Source: Cymbomonas tetramitiformis (lineage: Eukaryota > Chlorophyta > Pyramimonadophyceae > Pyramimonadales > Pyramimonadaceae). Taken from it: 64,000 nucleotides of DNA. The notes under the pieces were generated by a model that saw nothing but the letters and a program-made list of their open reading frames with translations, was not told where the DNA came from and did not search any database. The DNA lies in assembly GCA_001247695.2 (NCBI GenBank), contig LGRX02027000.1, positions 16,723 through 80,722 on the forward strand, written 5' to 3'. The translations under genes were made by a program, and so were the position numbers. Of this stretch, positions 1 to 9,260 are shown one piece after another (positions within the stretch are counted from its first letter, which is position 1; each line of letters starts with the position of its first letter).

Positions 1-58
1 TTAGTCATTGTTGTTCCGTTATCAAATTTTAATGAATATGATTTAGGTGCTGTTGATA
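1..58 (-). pseudogene. fragment of protein-primed DNA polymerase B gene
   Basis: The minus-strand translation matches the stretch YSLKFDNGTTMTKVKG near the C-terminus of the polymerase of copy B (about 26316-26373), nearly base for base. The match stops at ...gctgttgata, just before the outer terminal repeat of copy A. I infer that copy A inserted into the polymerase gene of yet another element lying to the left of the window. The duplicated target cannot be checked because the other flank of A is copy B. Confidence 0.8.
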
Positions 59-65
59 GTAGTAG

Positions 66-328
66 AGTACCGACTATAGCGTACCATTTATATAAACAAA
101 ATAACTAACTAATAAATACAAGAAATAATTACGTAATAAATTGAGAATAAATTACGTGATTAAATGTGTATACAATAAAAAATAAATAAAAAATCTACAA
201 TAAAAATAAAAATAATAAATGTAAAATAAAAACAAAATATAAAAGATAAAGATTAAAACTTATAAGTAAATGAAAAGTAAATATTGATTAAGTTTTCAAT
301 AAGTTATATGTTAATTGTTCTTAAATCA
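66..328 (+). repeat. outer terminal inverted repeat, copy A left
   Basis: This AT-rich block of about 260 bp is the near-exact reverse complement of 22715-22972. It ends precisely at the stop codon of the terminal cargo gene and probably supplies its 3' untranslated region. It contains the motif aattacgtaataaatt, which is shared by all copies. Apart from position 1-58 there is no other coding content before 330. Confidence 0.85.
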
Positions 329-329
329 T

Positions 330-809
330 TTATTCATCATCACTTTCTTCATCATTACTTTCTTCATCACTATCTTCTTCATCATCTTCACTTTCCATGT
401 CTTCAAAACGATACACTATTATAGTATTCATCATTGTATCAACAATATCATCAAAATTAATTGAATCAATTTCAATATCTAATTTGAGTTCTAATTCATT
501 AATATCAAACAATAAACTATATAAACCATCATCAATACCTTCGTTTTCAAGAAACTCTCTCATTAATGTATAATCAGCATTTTCACATACGGACCTAACG
601 GAAATTTTACAACTTTCATATATTCTACAAGTTTTATTTGGTGCAAAAACATCAAGTTCTTCACAAGCATTTTTGATATAGTGATAATGCTCGTAAAATC
701 TTTTTATAATCATAAGTTCATCAAAAACATCTTTCATTTCAAGTTGATGTTTTTTATTGTAAATCAATTCTTGAAGTTCAAGAGGAAGATGATTGAATGT
801 AGTATTCAT
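330..809 (-). CDS. TIR cargo protein with acidic tail (159 aa)
   Basis: Function not recognised. The protein begins MNT and is largely polar and helical-looking. It ends in a very acidic tail of about 20 residues made of Asp, Glu and Ser (after residue 138), which could be a protein- or histone-binding tail (inference). It is transcribed outward, toward the element end. It starts at the edge of the inner terminal repeat and stops at the edge of the outer repeat, so its start codon and first codons (ATGAATAC) are common to all terminal cargo genes while the body is unique. The equivalent slot at the other end of the same copy holds a RING-like protein, and copy B holds a 126-aa protein. The open frame and cassette position support a real gene. 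Confidence 0.7.
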   Translation of the reverse strand: MNTTFNHLPLELQELIYNKKHQLEMKDVFDELMIIKRFYEHYHYIKNACEELDVFAPNKTCRIYESCKISVRSVCENADYTLMREFLENEGIDDGLYSLLFDINELELKLDIEIDSINFDDIVDTMMNTIIVYRFEDMESEDDEEDSDEESNDEESDDE

Positions 810-903
810 GGTTGATTGTTTACACTATTGAGTTACACTCTTTGAGTGGATTTTATTTTTTTGAGGTTTTTTGTCCCCCTGAAAAAACCGAAGAAATTTA
901 TTA
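810..903 (-). repeat. inner terminal repeat with probable cargo promoter, copy A left
   Basis: About 90 bp, inverted relative to 21887-21973 and direct relative to 23631-23717 and 63177-63268. It contains gtttacact, gagttacactcttt, gtggatttta and tttgtccccctgaaaaaacc. It lies between the stop codon of the inward fibre gene and the start codon of the outward cargo gene, so it should carry the cargo promoter (inference from position). Confidence 0.75.
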
Positions 904-2128
904 CTAAATATACGGTATACGTATCAATTCCAATACAAAACGTAAAGTGTTATTTGCAAATTGTTCACCGGAAATGTCCGTTATTCTTAACTCAACTTCG
1001 TCATCAGCTTCAATATAATTTACACTTGAATTTAATGTAAATCTTTTTGCTTTTGTGGTATTGACCGTTATCGTTGAACATCTCAAAAGATATTCCGTAC
1101 CAATCTTTGGTTGAATTGAAGTATCGGCGTGTGTTATCTTGAACTTGATATCGTCTGTACCATCAGTAGCTATAGTAGCAAAATCCAAGTAAATAATGAA
1201 ACTATCATTAGGAAATTGTTCGTATATTTTCATTTCCGGGTGCTGAAAGCGTAGTTACTCTTGAAATTTCTTCATAATTCAATTCTTTATTTACTTTCAA
1301 AATATTTATATCCGCGAAAGGAGTTTGAACAGTATCAGCTTTTATTAAATTAGCACCTCGGATATCACCTAACATATTAATTCTAAAAAATGCATTTGAT
1401 GGTATATCAGGTCGTTTTCGAAACTGCAAAGCATACACTGAATCAACTGCTGCTTCATCAACCAGTGATGTATTCAAATCTATAAATGTTGAATTAGCAG
1501 ATTTTGGCCCTTGTAATTCTAAATTTGTCTTGGAACCTAATTGTGCATTAATTATAATGTTATTGCATTCTATATCATTACATCCTATTATATCACCTTT
1601 CATATTGATACTAAAAAATTTAGGTACAGCTGAATCAGGTTTCGTTTGAAAATTTATAAAATATATCGTTGAAACACTCGATAAATCTACACCTGAGGTA
1701 TTTAAACTTATGAAACTATTACCTGATGTTTTATTTCCAAATAAATCAAGATTTGTGGTATTATCTGGTGCGACCAGTTCTGTTTTTCCATTGATTTTTG
1801 CATCACCGTTTACTATCAAACCGAAAGTTGTATTTACTTGCAGTTCACTGCCTGTAACGATTATAACACTATGATCAGTTCCATCCTTCAATTCAATTTG
1901 TGCCTTTCCATTATTTAAAATATTTTTCAAATATCGAAAATTTATAATTGAAGTATTCAAAACGTCTCTGCCGTATAGATTGTTTACGTATACGTCACCA
2001 ACTGTCCTTTCTATATCATTACCACCGGGTAGGTTTTGCCACTTAGTAGACCCCCCAGTTGGAGCATTTCCATTTACCGTATTACATTGTATATTTTTAC
2101 AAACAATATCATTTCCAAAAGAAGACAT
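904..2128 (-). pseudogene. fibre-like virion protein 3, frameshifted
   Basis: The start MSSFGNDIVCKN matches the N-terminal signature of two neighbouring genes. The rest is a beta-rich, Asn/Thr-rich chain with repeated short motifs such as NTTFGL and INMKGDI, as expected for a trimeric virion fibre or spike (inference). The intact relative in copy B (61199-62428) has 409 codons. Here a 5-bp deletion after the codons for ENIRTI at about 1230 shifts the frame, giving an upstream piece of 306 codons and an overlapping downstream piece (904-1233) that still encodes the conserved C-terminus ending RIPYI. The gene lies last in the structural block and ends at the inner terminal repeat. An AT-rich tatatatat stretch precedes the ATG. 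Confidence 0.7.
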
Positions 2129-2147
2129 CTGATATATATATATTAAA

Positions 2148-3941
2148 TCACAATTTAAAATCAGGTTTAATCCAAACCAATAATCCTGAACCCGAGATTG
2201 TTACAACTTTACTTTCCATACATACACCGATAATTCCAACATTATTTGTAGTGATTTGTGAAGAATTGACTGACCCTCCCGGTGCACAACCCAACATTTG
2301 ACCTTTGACATAACTTCCATCAATAGCTTTACAAGTTGTGAATCCTTTTGTACAAACGAAACAAGAATTTCCGGTTGTTGAATTTTGAACACAAACTCCA
2401 ATAGGCATACAATTTTGATTAGATTGACTTGCCGAAGCTGCATATATTTTTACACCATTTACATCTGAAAAATCATCAGAAAATTGAACAATATCTCCAG
2501 CATTTATTGTAGCTCCGGTATTATTTACAAAAGTAAATACATCACCTGTATGAGGAACCGGACTTGTGGGTAATGTTGCCGTATATGCATTTGTCAAACC
2601 TGTCAAAGGAATTCCTAAGGTCGTCAATGATGATGTTGGGGTTGTATATGCCCAGTCTATGCTACTTACAAGTCGTATAGCACTACAATCCAAATCTCCG
2701 CTTAAATTAATGTTATTTCCAGAATTACCGACAGCCAAAACTTGACTTAATGAACCAATACTTCCATTATTAATAGCACCAGATTTTATTTCACCGGAAA
2801 CTGAATCATAATACAATTGTAAATTTTCTAATGTCACATCAGGACTTGGTCTTATAGGTTTTACCGTAAATGAACTTGGATTTACAGAATTTAATTCAAC
2901 ACCGGTTGCATTTATACAAATAGTATTGTTGACAGACGAAGTTCCTCCGGTATTCTTATTAGCATATGAACCTAATGACACTGAATTTAGACCACTAAAA
3001 ACTTCGCCTGCAAATCTTCCTACAGAAACAGATTCCACACCGGCGTTACTTTGTCCGGAATCATCTCCTAAATTTACCGAATAATTCCCAGCTTGGTCAT
3101 ATCCACTACCTGAACCTAAAGCCAAAACATCAATTCCACAACCGAATGAACCAGCATTTCTGCCTATTAATATTGCGCGTTGTGCATTTATATATCCGTC
3201 ATCATTTGTTGTTTCACCAATACGAATTTTAGCATCTTGAGTACCGCCTCTAATCCTAATTAAAGCACCATCAATTTCATCTTGATTTATCGTAAATTTT
3301 CCAGTTCCGGTAAAAGAAATATCATTCGTTGTAGTTGTACTTCCTTGGTCGGTAACAGATTGTAAATTTTGGTTAGCCCCGGAAGGCAAGTTTTGAAGCA
3401 AAGAACCGTCACCAATAAATTTTCCAGAATTCAAAGTGATATCACCGGTGTTTAAAATCAAAGGACCATCATTAAGGAGCACACCTGCTCCAAGTGGTTC
3501 TACATTCAATGTGGTTTGCATAAATGACCATTCATTTATACCATTGTCTCCTATTTTTAATCTTGTTTGAGGAACAGGGTCTAAAGATTTAATTTCAAAA
3601 GAACTATCAAGTTCATCCAAACCTATAGAAAATTTTGATTTACTTGCAGGATTGTTCAAAATGAAATCATAAAAATTGATATTATTAACCAAATTTAAAT
3701 CACCATCAGTTTGTAATTTCATGAATTCTCTTTGATTATTTACATCTGAATTATCAATAAAATCAATATCATTTTGATATAAAAAATCTGAAGCCATATG
3801 AATTGTTTGACAAGGGTTTGAATTATCACCTATTTGATTTACATTTATTTGATTAATTGTTAAAGGGTCAGGAACATTTGTAGATGGAGTTTGTTTACCA
3901 TTAAATGTACTTGCAACTACATTATTTCCAAATGAAGACAT
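2148..3941 (-). CDS. fibre-like protein 2 with YadA-like head repeats (597 aa)
   Basis: Likely a virion fibre or receptor-binding protein (inference). Residues 1-8 (MSSFGNNV) are the shared N-terminal signature of this gene family and could anchor it to the capsid. Residues about 215-345 hold repeated segments of the type SVxxGxxAG (for example ILIGRNAGSFG, SVSVGRFAG, SVSLGSYAN), which resemble the left-handed beta-roll head repeats of trimeric adhesins such as YadA. A C-terminal module (about 420-597) with GDVFTFVNNTGATINAGDIV and paired Cys residues is beta-rich. Compared with copy B, the N- and C-terminal thirds are almost identical but residues about 213-375 are strongly diverged, which points to domain exchange. 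The frame is fully open here but has an early stop in B. Confidence 0.75.
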   Translation of the reverse strand: MSSFGNNVVASTFNGKQTPSTNVPDPLTINQINVNQIGDNSNPCQTIHMASDFLYQNDIDFIDNSDVNNQREFMKLQTDGDLNLVNNINFYDFILNNPASKSKFSIGLDELDSSFEIKSLDPVPQTRLKIGDNGINEWSFMQTTLNVEPLGAGVLLNDGPLILNTGDITLNSGKFIGDGSLLQNLPSGANQNLQSVTDQGSTTTTNDISFTGTGKFTINQDEIDGALIRIRGGTQDAKIRIGETTNDDGYINAQRAILIGRNAGSFGCGIDVLALGSGSGYDQAGNYSVNLGDDSGQSNAGVESVSVGRFAGEVFSGLNSVSLGSYANKNTGGTSSVNNTICINATGVELNSVNPSSFTVKPIRPSPDVTLENLQLYYDSVSGEIKSGAINNGSIGSLSQVLAVGNSGNNINLSGDLDCSAIRLVSSIDWAYTTPTSSLTTLGIPLTGLTNAYTATLPTSPVPHTGDVFTFVNNTGATINAGDIVQFSDDFSDVNGVKIYAASASQSNQNCMPIGVCVQNSTTGNSCFVCTKGFTTCKAIDGSYVKGQMLGCAPGGSVNSSQITTNNVGIIGVCMESKVVTISGSGLLVWIKPDFKL

Positions 3942-3967
3942 TATATATCATAACACAAGTTTTAAAT

Positions 3968-4312
3968 TTACGGTTCAGCAAGTTTCATGTATACAGTTCC
4001 AAATTTATCATTTATATTCTCTTTGAATACATATAAACCATTTACTTGTGTAATTTCTTCAACCGGAGGAACATTATTTGTTTCTACAATAGGCAAACCT
4101 CCAAATCTAACTTTCATTTTATTTTCTTTTGCAGCCATATTCAAACTTGTAACACCCGGGTTACCACTTTGACTTCCATCAATATTCATATTTATATCAG
4201 CTCCAATTATTTGAAAGGTTGTTCTTGTTGTTTTATCTTTAGCACCAATAAACACACCGTCATTAACTTTGATATTCTTATCTAAAACAAAATCATTTCC
4301 GAATGAAGACAT
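3968..4312 (-). CDS. short MSSFGN-family virion protein (114 aa)
   Basis: The protein starts MSSFGNDFVLDKN, the same N-terminal signature as the two larger fibre-like proteins beside it, followed by only about 100 residues of beta-rich sequence ending FGTVYMKLAEP. It may be a short spike, a plug, or a minor partner of the fibres (inference). It lies in the minus-strand structural block, 26 bp after fibre 2 in genome order, with gtatagtatata immediately upstream of the ATG. The copy B homologue (59011-59355) is the same length and intact, with most changes in the middle and C-terminal part, consistent with selection on a working protein. Confidence 0.7.
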   Translation of the reverse strand: MSSFGNDFVLDKNIKVNDGVFIGAKDKTTRTTFQIIGADINMNIDGSQSGNPGVTSLNMAAKENKMKVRFGGLPIVETNNVPPVEEITQVNGLYVFKENINDKFGTVYMKLAEP

Positions 4313-4338
4313 TATATACTATATCCTATAATTTAATT

Positions 4339-4656
4339 TTATTTCACAAAGAATGTCGGAGCCAAAGGTGCCAGTTTATTGTTTAATGGATGAATATTGG
4401 GAAATGAAAACATAGCATTTTGTTTTGTAATTTTATTACCGTGTCCTAATGTATACGATTTGAAACCTGACATAGGGTCCACATTAGAAACTCTTGCCGG
4501 TGGTCGCAAATCTTGTATTGTTTTACATGGAACAATCATCATCGAAGAACTTCGAAAGCCTGAAGTTAACATCATGTTTGGTAATTTAACATCGACTTTT
4601 CCTAATGGTTTATTTCCTAAGTTTGAAGCAAAAATTTGTCCCGCTTGTTCAGCCAT
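4339..4656 (-). CDS. conserved small virion-block protein (105 aa)
   Basis: Function not recognised. It starts MAEQAGQIFASNLG and ends LAPLAPTFFVK. It has several proline and glycine turns and no membrane segment. It sits between the MCP candidate and the MSSFGN-family genes and is almost identical in copy B (58664-58984, one extra Met in a run of Met codons). Its strong conservation and location suggest a structural or assembly role (inference). The ATG is preceded by atatataatt, the AT-rich arrangement seen at the other structural genes. Confidence 0.7.
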   Translation of the reverse strand: MAEQAGQIFASNLGNKPLGKVDVKLPNMMLTSGFRSSSMMIVPCKTIQDLRPPARVSNVDPMSGFKSYTLGHGNKITKQNAMFSFPNIHPLNNKLAPLAPTFFVK

Positions 4657-4686
4657 AATTATATATAATTACAATTAAATTAGTTT

Positions 4687-6033
4687 TTATACAACCACTT
4701 CAATCATTCTTCCCATACCAATACGAATGATACTTGTACATTGTGCAATAATAAATGTTTCGTTATTCGTCAAAGGTGTTTGAAGTGGGTCTGCGGTCGA
4801 TGATTTTTGAGTTTGAAGAAAGAATGAAGAATTCAAACCCCGGGTATCTATTCCACTACAATTACGAGGTCCCATACCTGGCATAGGCATATTTAATCGA
4901 AGCATAGCAGTCCAATAAGAATTGTACCAATTTTCTAAAGAATTAACTTTACAACCTGAATCGTCGGAATAATTATCAGCTTTACCAATAGTGACCAAGT
5001 TAAAAGCATCGAGAGCGGTGGCACGATAATTTGGATAATAAATTGAGTTGACATTATATTGCCAAGATTGAATGTCTCCGGAATAAAATCTAAAATAACT
5101 TGGAACGAAAGTAGCACCTATTTTATTATCAATTTTATGCAAACCTTCATTAACAGAACTGTAATTTGAAGGCCTTTGAACAACGTATAACATATCCAAA
5201 GATTGTGCCGACAAAGAGAATCGATTCGATTTAGTCATTTCCGTTTGAGTATCTTGAAAGGTAAAATAATTAGTGAAAGGCATCTCAATATAAGAATCTT
5301 CTTTTAGTTTTCTTTCGACAGCACTATCGTAAACACCATTTGAAAATGTAATTGTTTCAATTGTAAAATGCAAATAAGTCAATTTCCATGTCGCTTTTGC
5401 AGCAAGTTCTGCTGCCGCTGTTCCGTTAAATGCAACACCGGCCCCTAATGATTTTTAATATGCACCCAACACCTCCGGTCCATGCATGAAAAAACGAATT
5501 TGAATACTTGGTAGTAACGCAGTATCTAGGTAGTCAGGTGAAGATTCCCCTATAAATTGTAGGAAATTATTCAAAATATATGGTCTTTCTTCTTGATAAT
5601 AACTATCGGTATTAACATTTATTTCTTGATTTTTCAAAACTCTTTGATAAGATACTTCTTTATTCAACGTTGTTTTAAGATTGTCCAAAACCGCTGATAC
5701 CGTTGAATATTGACTCATGCCACTCGAAATAGCTATTCCACCGCTGTAAATTTCTACACGAGAAATCAATTTTTCGATTCCATTTGGCAAAGTTGTGATA
5801 ACTAAATCAGGTTGGGTTGCGGCGTCCGTACAAGCTATGGCAGGATTGTTAGCACGACCTTTACAATGCATACTTAAACTTTTCAGATTACACAAAACAT
5901 TAACTGGAAGATTCAAAGTTATAACACCGTAAGGATTTACTTCGGTCAAGTTTGTCGTTTCAAGACGAAAATATTGAGTACTATATCCACTTAGTTTTTG
6001 AAGTCCAAATGCAAGACTATACGGTAAAGACAT
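4687..6033 (-). pseudogene. putative major capsid protein, one nonsense codon
   Basis: The reading frame has 448 codons interrupted by a single in-frame stop at 5455-5457 (codon 193), where copy B has a Gln codon. It encodes MSLPYSLAFGLQKLSGY at the start and GMGRMIEVVV at the end. The length, beta-rich composition, placement directly beside the minor capsid candidate and lipase, and strong conservation between copies all fit the double jelly-roll MCP of Polinton-like viruses. The assignment rests on context and general character rather than on a diagnostic motif. The two halves remain well conserved on either side of the stop. The homologue in B has a different lesion (a frameshift near codon 25), so the two MCP genes were broken independently. 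Confidence 0.65.
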
Positions 6034-6060
6034 TTTTTCTATAATATATATAATATAATT

Positions 6061-7012
6061 TTAATTTACATATTCTTTTAATTTCAAAGATAATGCATAA
6101 TTTATGGACTGTTCAATTCCATTTTGGGAAACGGCGGTAGGAAGTAATCTTGCTTTTTTGTCCGTAAGTGTGATACGAAGAAATGTAAATTGTGATGCTT
6201 GAATGTCTATTGCAAAGTTTTCATCGTAATCTAAATAAGTAATAAATTGTTTAGTTAAATCTGAAGGTAGCAACATTTTCTTTTGAATTATTGGAAAGGT
6301 TAGTGCTTTCTAAATTGTTTGTTGGCAACGATGAAATTCTAAGATAAATAGCGTCATTTGTTTGCAAATTACCGGGAAATTTGGAAATAAATACTTCATT
6401 TACGGTTTCGATGTCAAACAAATCTTTAATCTGTGAAAAATCTGCTAAACCGGCAACTGATTTATTTGTTTGTCCGCCTAAGACTTGGTCTACATCATTG
6501 TATTTACCGGGAGAATTAAAAATATTATTTAATGCATTACCTAAATTACTCCCTGGCACTGCTTGAAAATCACCGGTTATTGAAAATGCAACAAATTTAA
6601 TATCGGGAGCAGGTTTGCTAAGTGTAATCGTAAAACGTCCTGAAATTGCATTGTAAGTAACATCAACGCTATCAGCAGGCCTTGCAAACCCAAAGTTGGC
6701 GACAAGAACATCTAAGATAATTGTTTCTAAAATCGATTTTAAATCATTTAAATCTGTATAATTTCCATCAGGTATTCTACATTCATACAAATTATCAGAA
6801 TTTATTTTAGCAATATAGAAAATTCCATTATATTCATTAATGGTATACCAAGTCTTTGCAGCCGAAAAACTGTTTACAATTATCTTCAATTTGTTTGTAT
6901 TTTTATAGTTTGTTAATTGTGTTGGTATATTGATATTGATAATTCTGGAATCACCAAACGATGAAAGGTCTTCACTTGATAAATAAAGTGTACGTTCAGA
7001 TATTACACTCAT
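6061..7012 (-). pseudogene. putative minor capsid (penton) protein, 32-bp deletion
   Basis: The intact homologue in copy B has 327 codons. Here the first 253 codons read through to a premature stop, and a second frame (6061-6276) holds the conserved C-terminus beginning LLPSDLTKQFITY. Alignment with B shows the loss of 32 bp between two GAAAAT direct repeats near 6272-6280, a typical slippage or microhomology deletion. The N-terminal part (MSVISERTLYLSSEDLSS) is followed by beta-rich sequence. Polintons and PLVs encode a single jelly-roll minor capsid protein next to the MCP, so penton is the favoured role by position (inference). The start overlaps the end of the upstream 77-aa gene. Confidence 0.6.
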
Positions 7013-7229
7013 GACTATCTCTATTTATAATATCAATATAGTTTTTATTCATTTCAATATCTTCCTTTGAATCTCTATTCAATGGTAAAGGTAATTCAAT
7101 GTTTCCATTATACATATCGTCATATAGTTTTGGTCTTTTGATATAATCATCAACAATCAATTCAATATGAAATGTGGATAAATCAGGGTACAAAATCTGA
7201 GCATTTTTGATTAAGTGTTCACGTTCCAT
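6996..7229 (-). CDS. conserved 77-aa protein between lipase and minor capsid
   Basis: Function not recognised. The small acidic, helical protein starts MEREHLIKNAQILYPD and ends NRDSHECNI. It overlaps the lipase-like gene upstream (about 11 bp) and the minor capsid gene downstream (17 bp), an arrangement kept in copy B (56061-56294), where the protein is identical. Identity across copies whose neighbours have decayed suggests either recent shared ancestry or constraint. It may be an assembly factor (inference). Confidence 0.65.
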   Translation of the reverse strand: MEREHLIKNAQILYPDLSTFHIELIVDDYIKRPKLYDDMYNGNIELPLPLNRDSKEDIEMNKNYIDIINRDSHECNI

Positions 7230-8535
7230 AATTTACCAAAAGATTATTATTTTCATCTTTAATCATATTTTCATTGATGGATGTATACTTATTTGATTGT
7301 GATTTATCTATACTTCTATCAAATGATGCCATTCTTTGAGGACCTTTGTTTGATATATAATCAGCCAATAATCTTGCTTCTAAGGGTGCGTCGTCATGCA
7401 AGTAATTTTTGTCGATATCGAAATTCACTCCTAAAAGTCCTAATGGATTCAAATCTTCTGAAATTCAATTGTTAAATTCATCACTTCCAACATTTTTTGA
7501 TGAAAGATTTCTTGCGTCATTCAAAGCATTTCCGAACATCAACACATCGAGTCCGGTCCCTATAGTATTAAATGTAGATTTCAATAAATTGACCTTATTA
7601 ACTTTGCTATTCTTTGGCATTTGAAAGAATTGTTTGAGATTATGCGGCGAAGTGATATATTGATACGGTGCTTTGAATAAATCATAAGGGTTCTTGTTTT
7701 CGAAGTAATGAAACAACTTTCTATTTGAATTTGATGGTATTTTCAAAGCTCCCGCAGTTGCCCAGTCAGTTACAACTCGATGAATATTTTGTGGTGAATT
7801 ACCATTGACCTTTGGGGTGAATACATGTGAGAGAAATGGATTGAACGTCGTCGATTTAATATTGAATTTCTCACCGACATGAATGGATTTCGCACCGCCC
7901 AAAGATGTCCCTAACAATTCAATGTCATGATTAGGATACTTTTTCAATGTGTCTAAATATACCTTTTCAGCTCTTAAAAATGAATCTCGTGTTTCATGTT
8001 TACCGTTAATCACCGAAAATATGTCCGCTTTATCTTCATTTAGGTAGGATGGATTTGACGACGCACCGTGATATGCAATATGTATTTGATTATTTCCATT
8101 ATTGAGTACTACGGCGTCATAATTTGAAAGTTCCGGGTCGATATTGAATCGATTGTTGAGAATATCTTTATTCAATTGTCTTTGAGCGGTTACATAGGTG
8201 TTATGCTCATAACCGCCCGGAAATAACAAATCAGATTGATAATTTCTTGAACCGAGATAAGAAGATATTCCGACATGATATGCTTTTTCCCTAAGACTAT
8301 TTGAAAATGATTGTTGAATTTGTGACGGTTGTAAGTCACCTAATTGTTTGAACAAGCTATTCATTTGAACTCTATATCGTTTCTTTTCACTTTCATTTGA
8401 CTCATATCTTTTATTCAAATCTGAAACTGAATTAGGAGTATCCATGTTATTAGGAAAACTGAATATCTTACTTGATGAATTCAGCACTTTGTTATTGCAA
8501 AAATTATTCAATGGTGAGCACAAAGACCCTTGCAT
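7219..8535 (-). pseudogene. lipase-like virion protein, one nonsense codon
   Basis: This is one reading frame of 438 codons with an in-frame TGA at 7465-7467 where copy B has CGA. Residues about 160-250 carry an alpha/beta-hydrolase signature. IHIAYHGASS resembles the oxyanion-strand region of class 3 lipases, and ELLGTSLGGAKS is a GxSxG nucleophile elbow with Ser as the predicted nucleophile. The C-terminal segment after the stop (NPLGLLGVNFDIDKNY) is conserved in B. Lipase-like proteins are known in PLVs and virophages, where a role in membrane passage or virion entry has been suggested. It lies at the start of the minus-strand structural block. Known: the motif. Inferred: virion association. 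Confidence 0.7.
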
Positions 8536-8562
8536 ACTAATATAATAACATAGACTATATAA

Positions 8563-8853
8563 ATGACTTGTAAGTATTCAATATCTCAATACACTAAAGA
8601 TAAAGCAAACAAATTAAATGTATATGTCAAGATATCAACAAATAAAGATAAGAAGATTGATGTGTTTGATAAGAAAACTGGTAGAAAATTAGCGACTGTC
8701 GGTGCGTGCGGTATGATGGATTATCCATCTTATATTAAGTTAAAAGGTATTAAATATGCTAACCAAAGGAGGAAATTATTTAAGTTAAGACACAATAAAT
8801 ACCGAAATAAGATAGGGACAAATAGTTATTTCGCTGATAAGTTGTTGTGGTAA
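8563..8853 (+). CDS. small conserved basic viral protein, DUF5754-like (96 aa)
   Basis: The protein has KLNVYVKISTNKDKKIDVFD, GMMDYPSYIKLKG, a basic RRKLFKLRHNKYR stretch and the ending YFADKLLW. From memory this pattern matches the small DUF5754 family of large DNA viruses of algae and protists, whose function is unknown. I could not check it against a database. It is divergently transcribed from the lipase gene with 27 bp between the start codons, so the two share a short promoter region. It marks one border of the variable segment. The homologue in copy B (54438-54728) is intact and also sits beside the lipase. Confidence 0.7.
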   Translation: MTCKYSISQYTKDKANKLNVYVKISTNKDKKIDVFDKKTGRKLATVGACGMMDYPSYIKLKGIKYANQRRKLFKLRHNKYRNKIGTNSYFADKLLW

Positions 8854-8857
8854 AGTT

Positions 8858-9076
8858 TTAGTCGGCAAATTCTATTTCAACTTTTGTAGGAGTGGTGTAC
8901 AAGTCATTTATTCCTTTTCTACAACTAATGCATATGAAAGGAAAGTTCTTTTGATGTTTAATGAATTCTGGAGTGAGAGCTTGCCTACCATCCTCAAAGG
9001 CTAAACAATCTATGCAACAAATTCTGTTGCACTCAATGCACCTAGTGCAAACCGGTTGCTGTCTTGTCGGTTCCAT
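8858..9076 (-). CDS. Cys-rich zinc-knuckle protein, variable segment of copy A
   Basis: I chose the start at MEPTRQQPVCTRC (9076). The frame stays open to 9217, but the upstream part is a hydrophobic AT-rich stretch that ends with a tttacag-like splice acceptor, so an unspliced intron or leader is possible. The protein carries CTRC followed by CIECNRICCIDC (C-x2-C-x4-C-x2-C) and a second CISC pair near the C-terminus, giving enough Cys for two zinc sites, RING- or FYVE-like. A Cys-rich protein with the same spacing occurs in the variable segment of copy B (51549-51976). The zinc-binding reading comes from motif spacing. No function is known. Confidence 0.5.
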   Translation of the reverse strand: MEPTRQQPVCTRCIECNRICCIDCLAFEDGRQALTPEFIKHQKNFPFICISCRKGINDLYTTPTKVEIEFAD

Positions 9077-9260
9077 GTGCCTCAAGTCGATAGTTATTTG
9101 TGAGCCTGTAAACACAATAATCATTATTAAGTATATTGTAATATTATTTGCAAGAAAACAAGTCACACAATAGAATACAAATATAAGAAAACACTTATTA
9201 TATATTGCACAGCCCAATTATTTCAAGGCTGGTAAGTTCAAAACTAAAACAGTCAATAAG

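Noticed and set aside
846..1040. Short plus-strand frame over the inner repeat and fibre 3 end
   Set aside because: Antisense to a conserved gene and low complexity.
9076..9217. Hydrophobic N-terminal extension of the Cys-rich protein as a membrane anchor
   Set aside because: The stretch is AT-rich, ends in an acceptor-like tttacag, and the conserved-looking part begins at MEPTRQQ. It is more likely leader or intron, but not proven.
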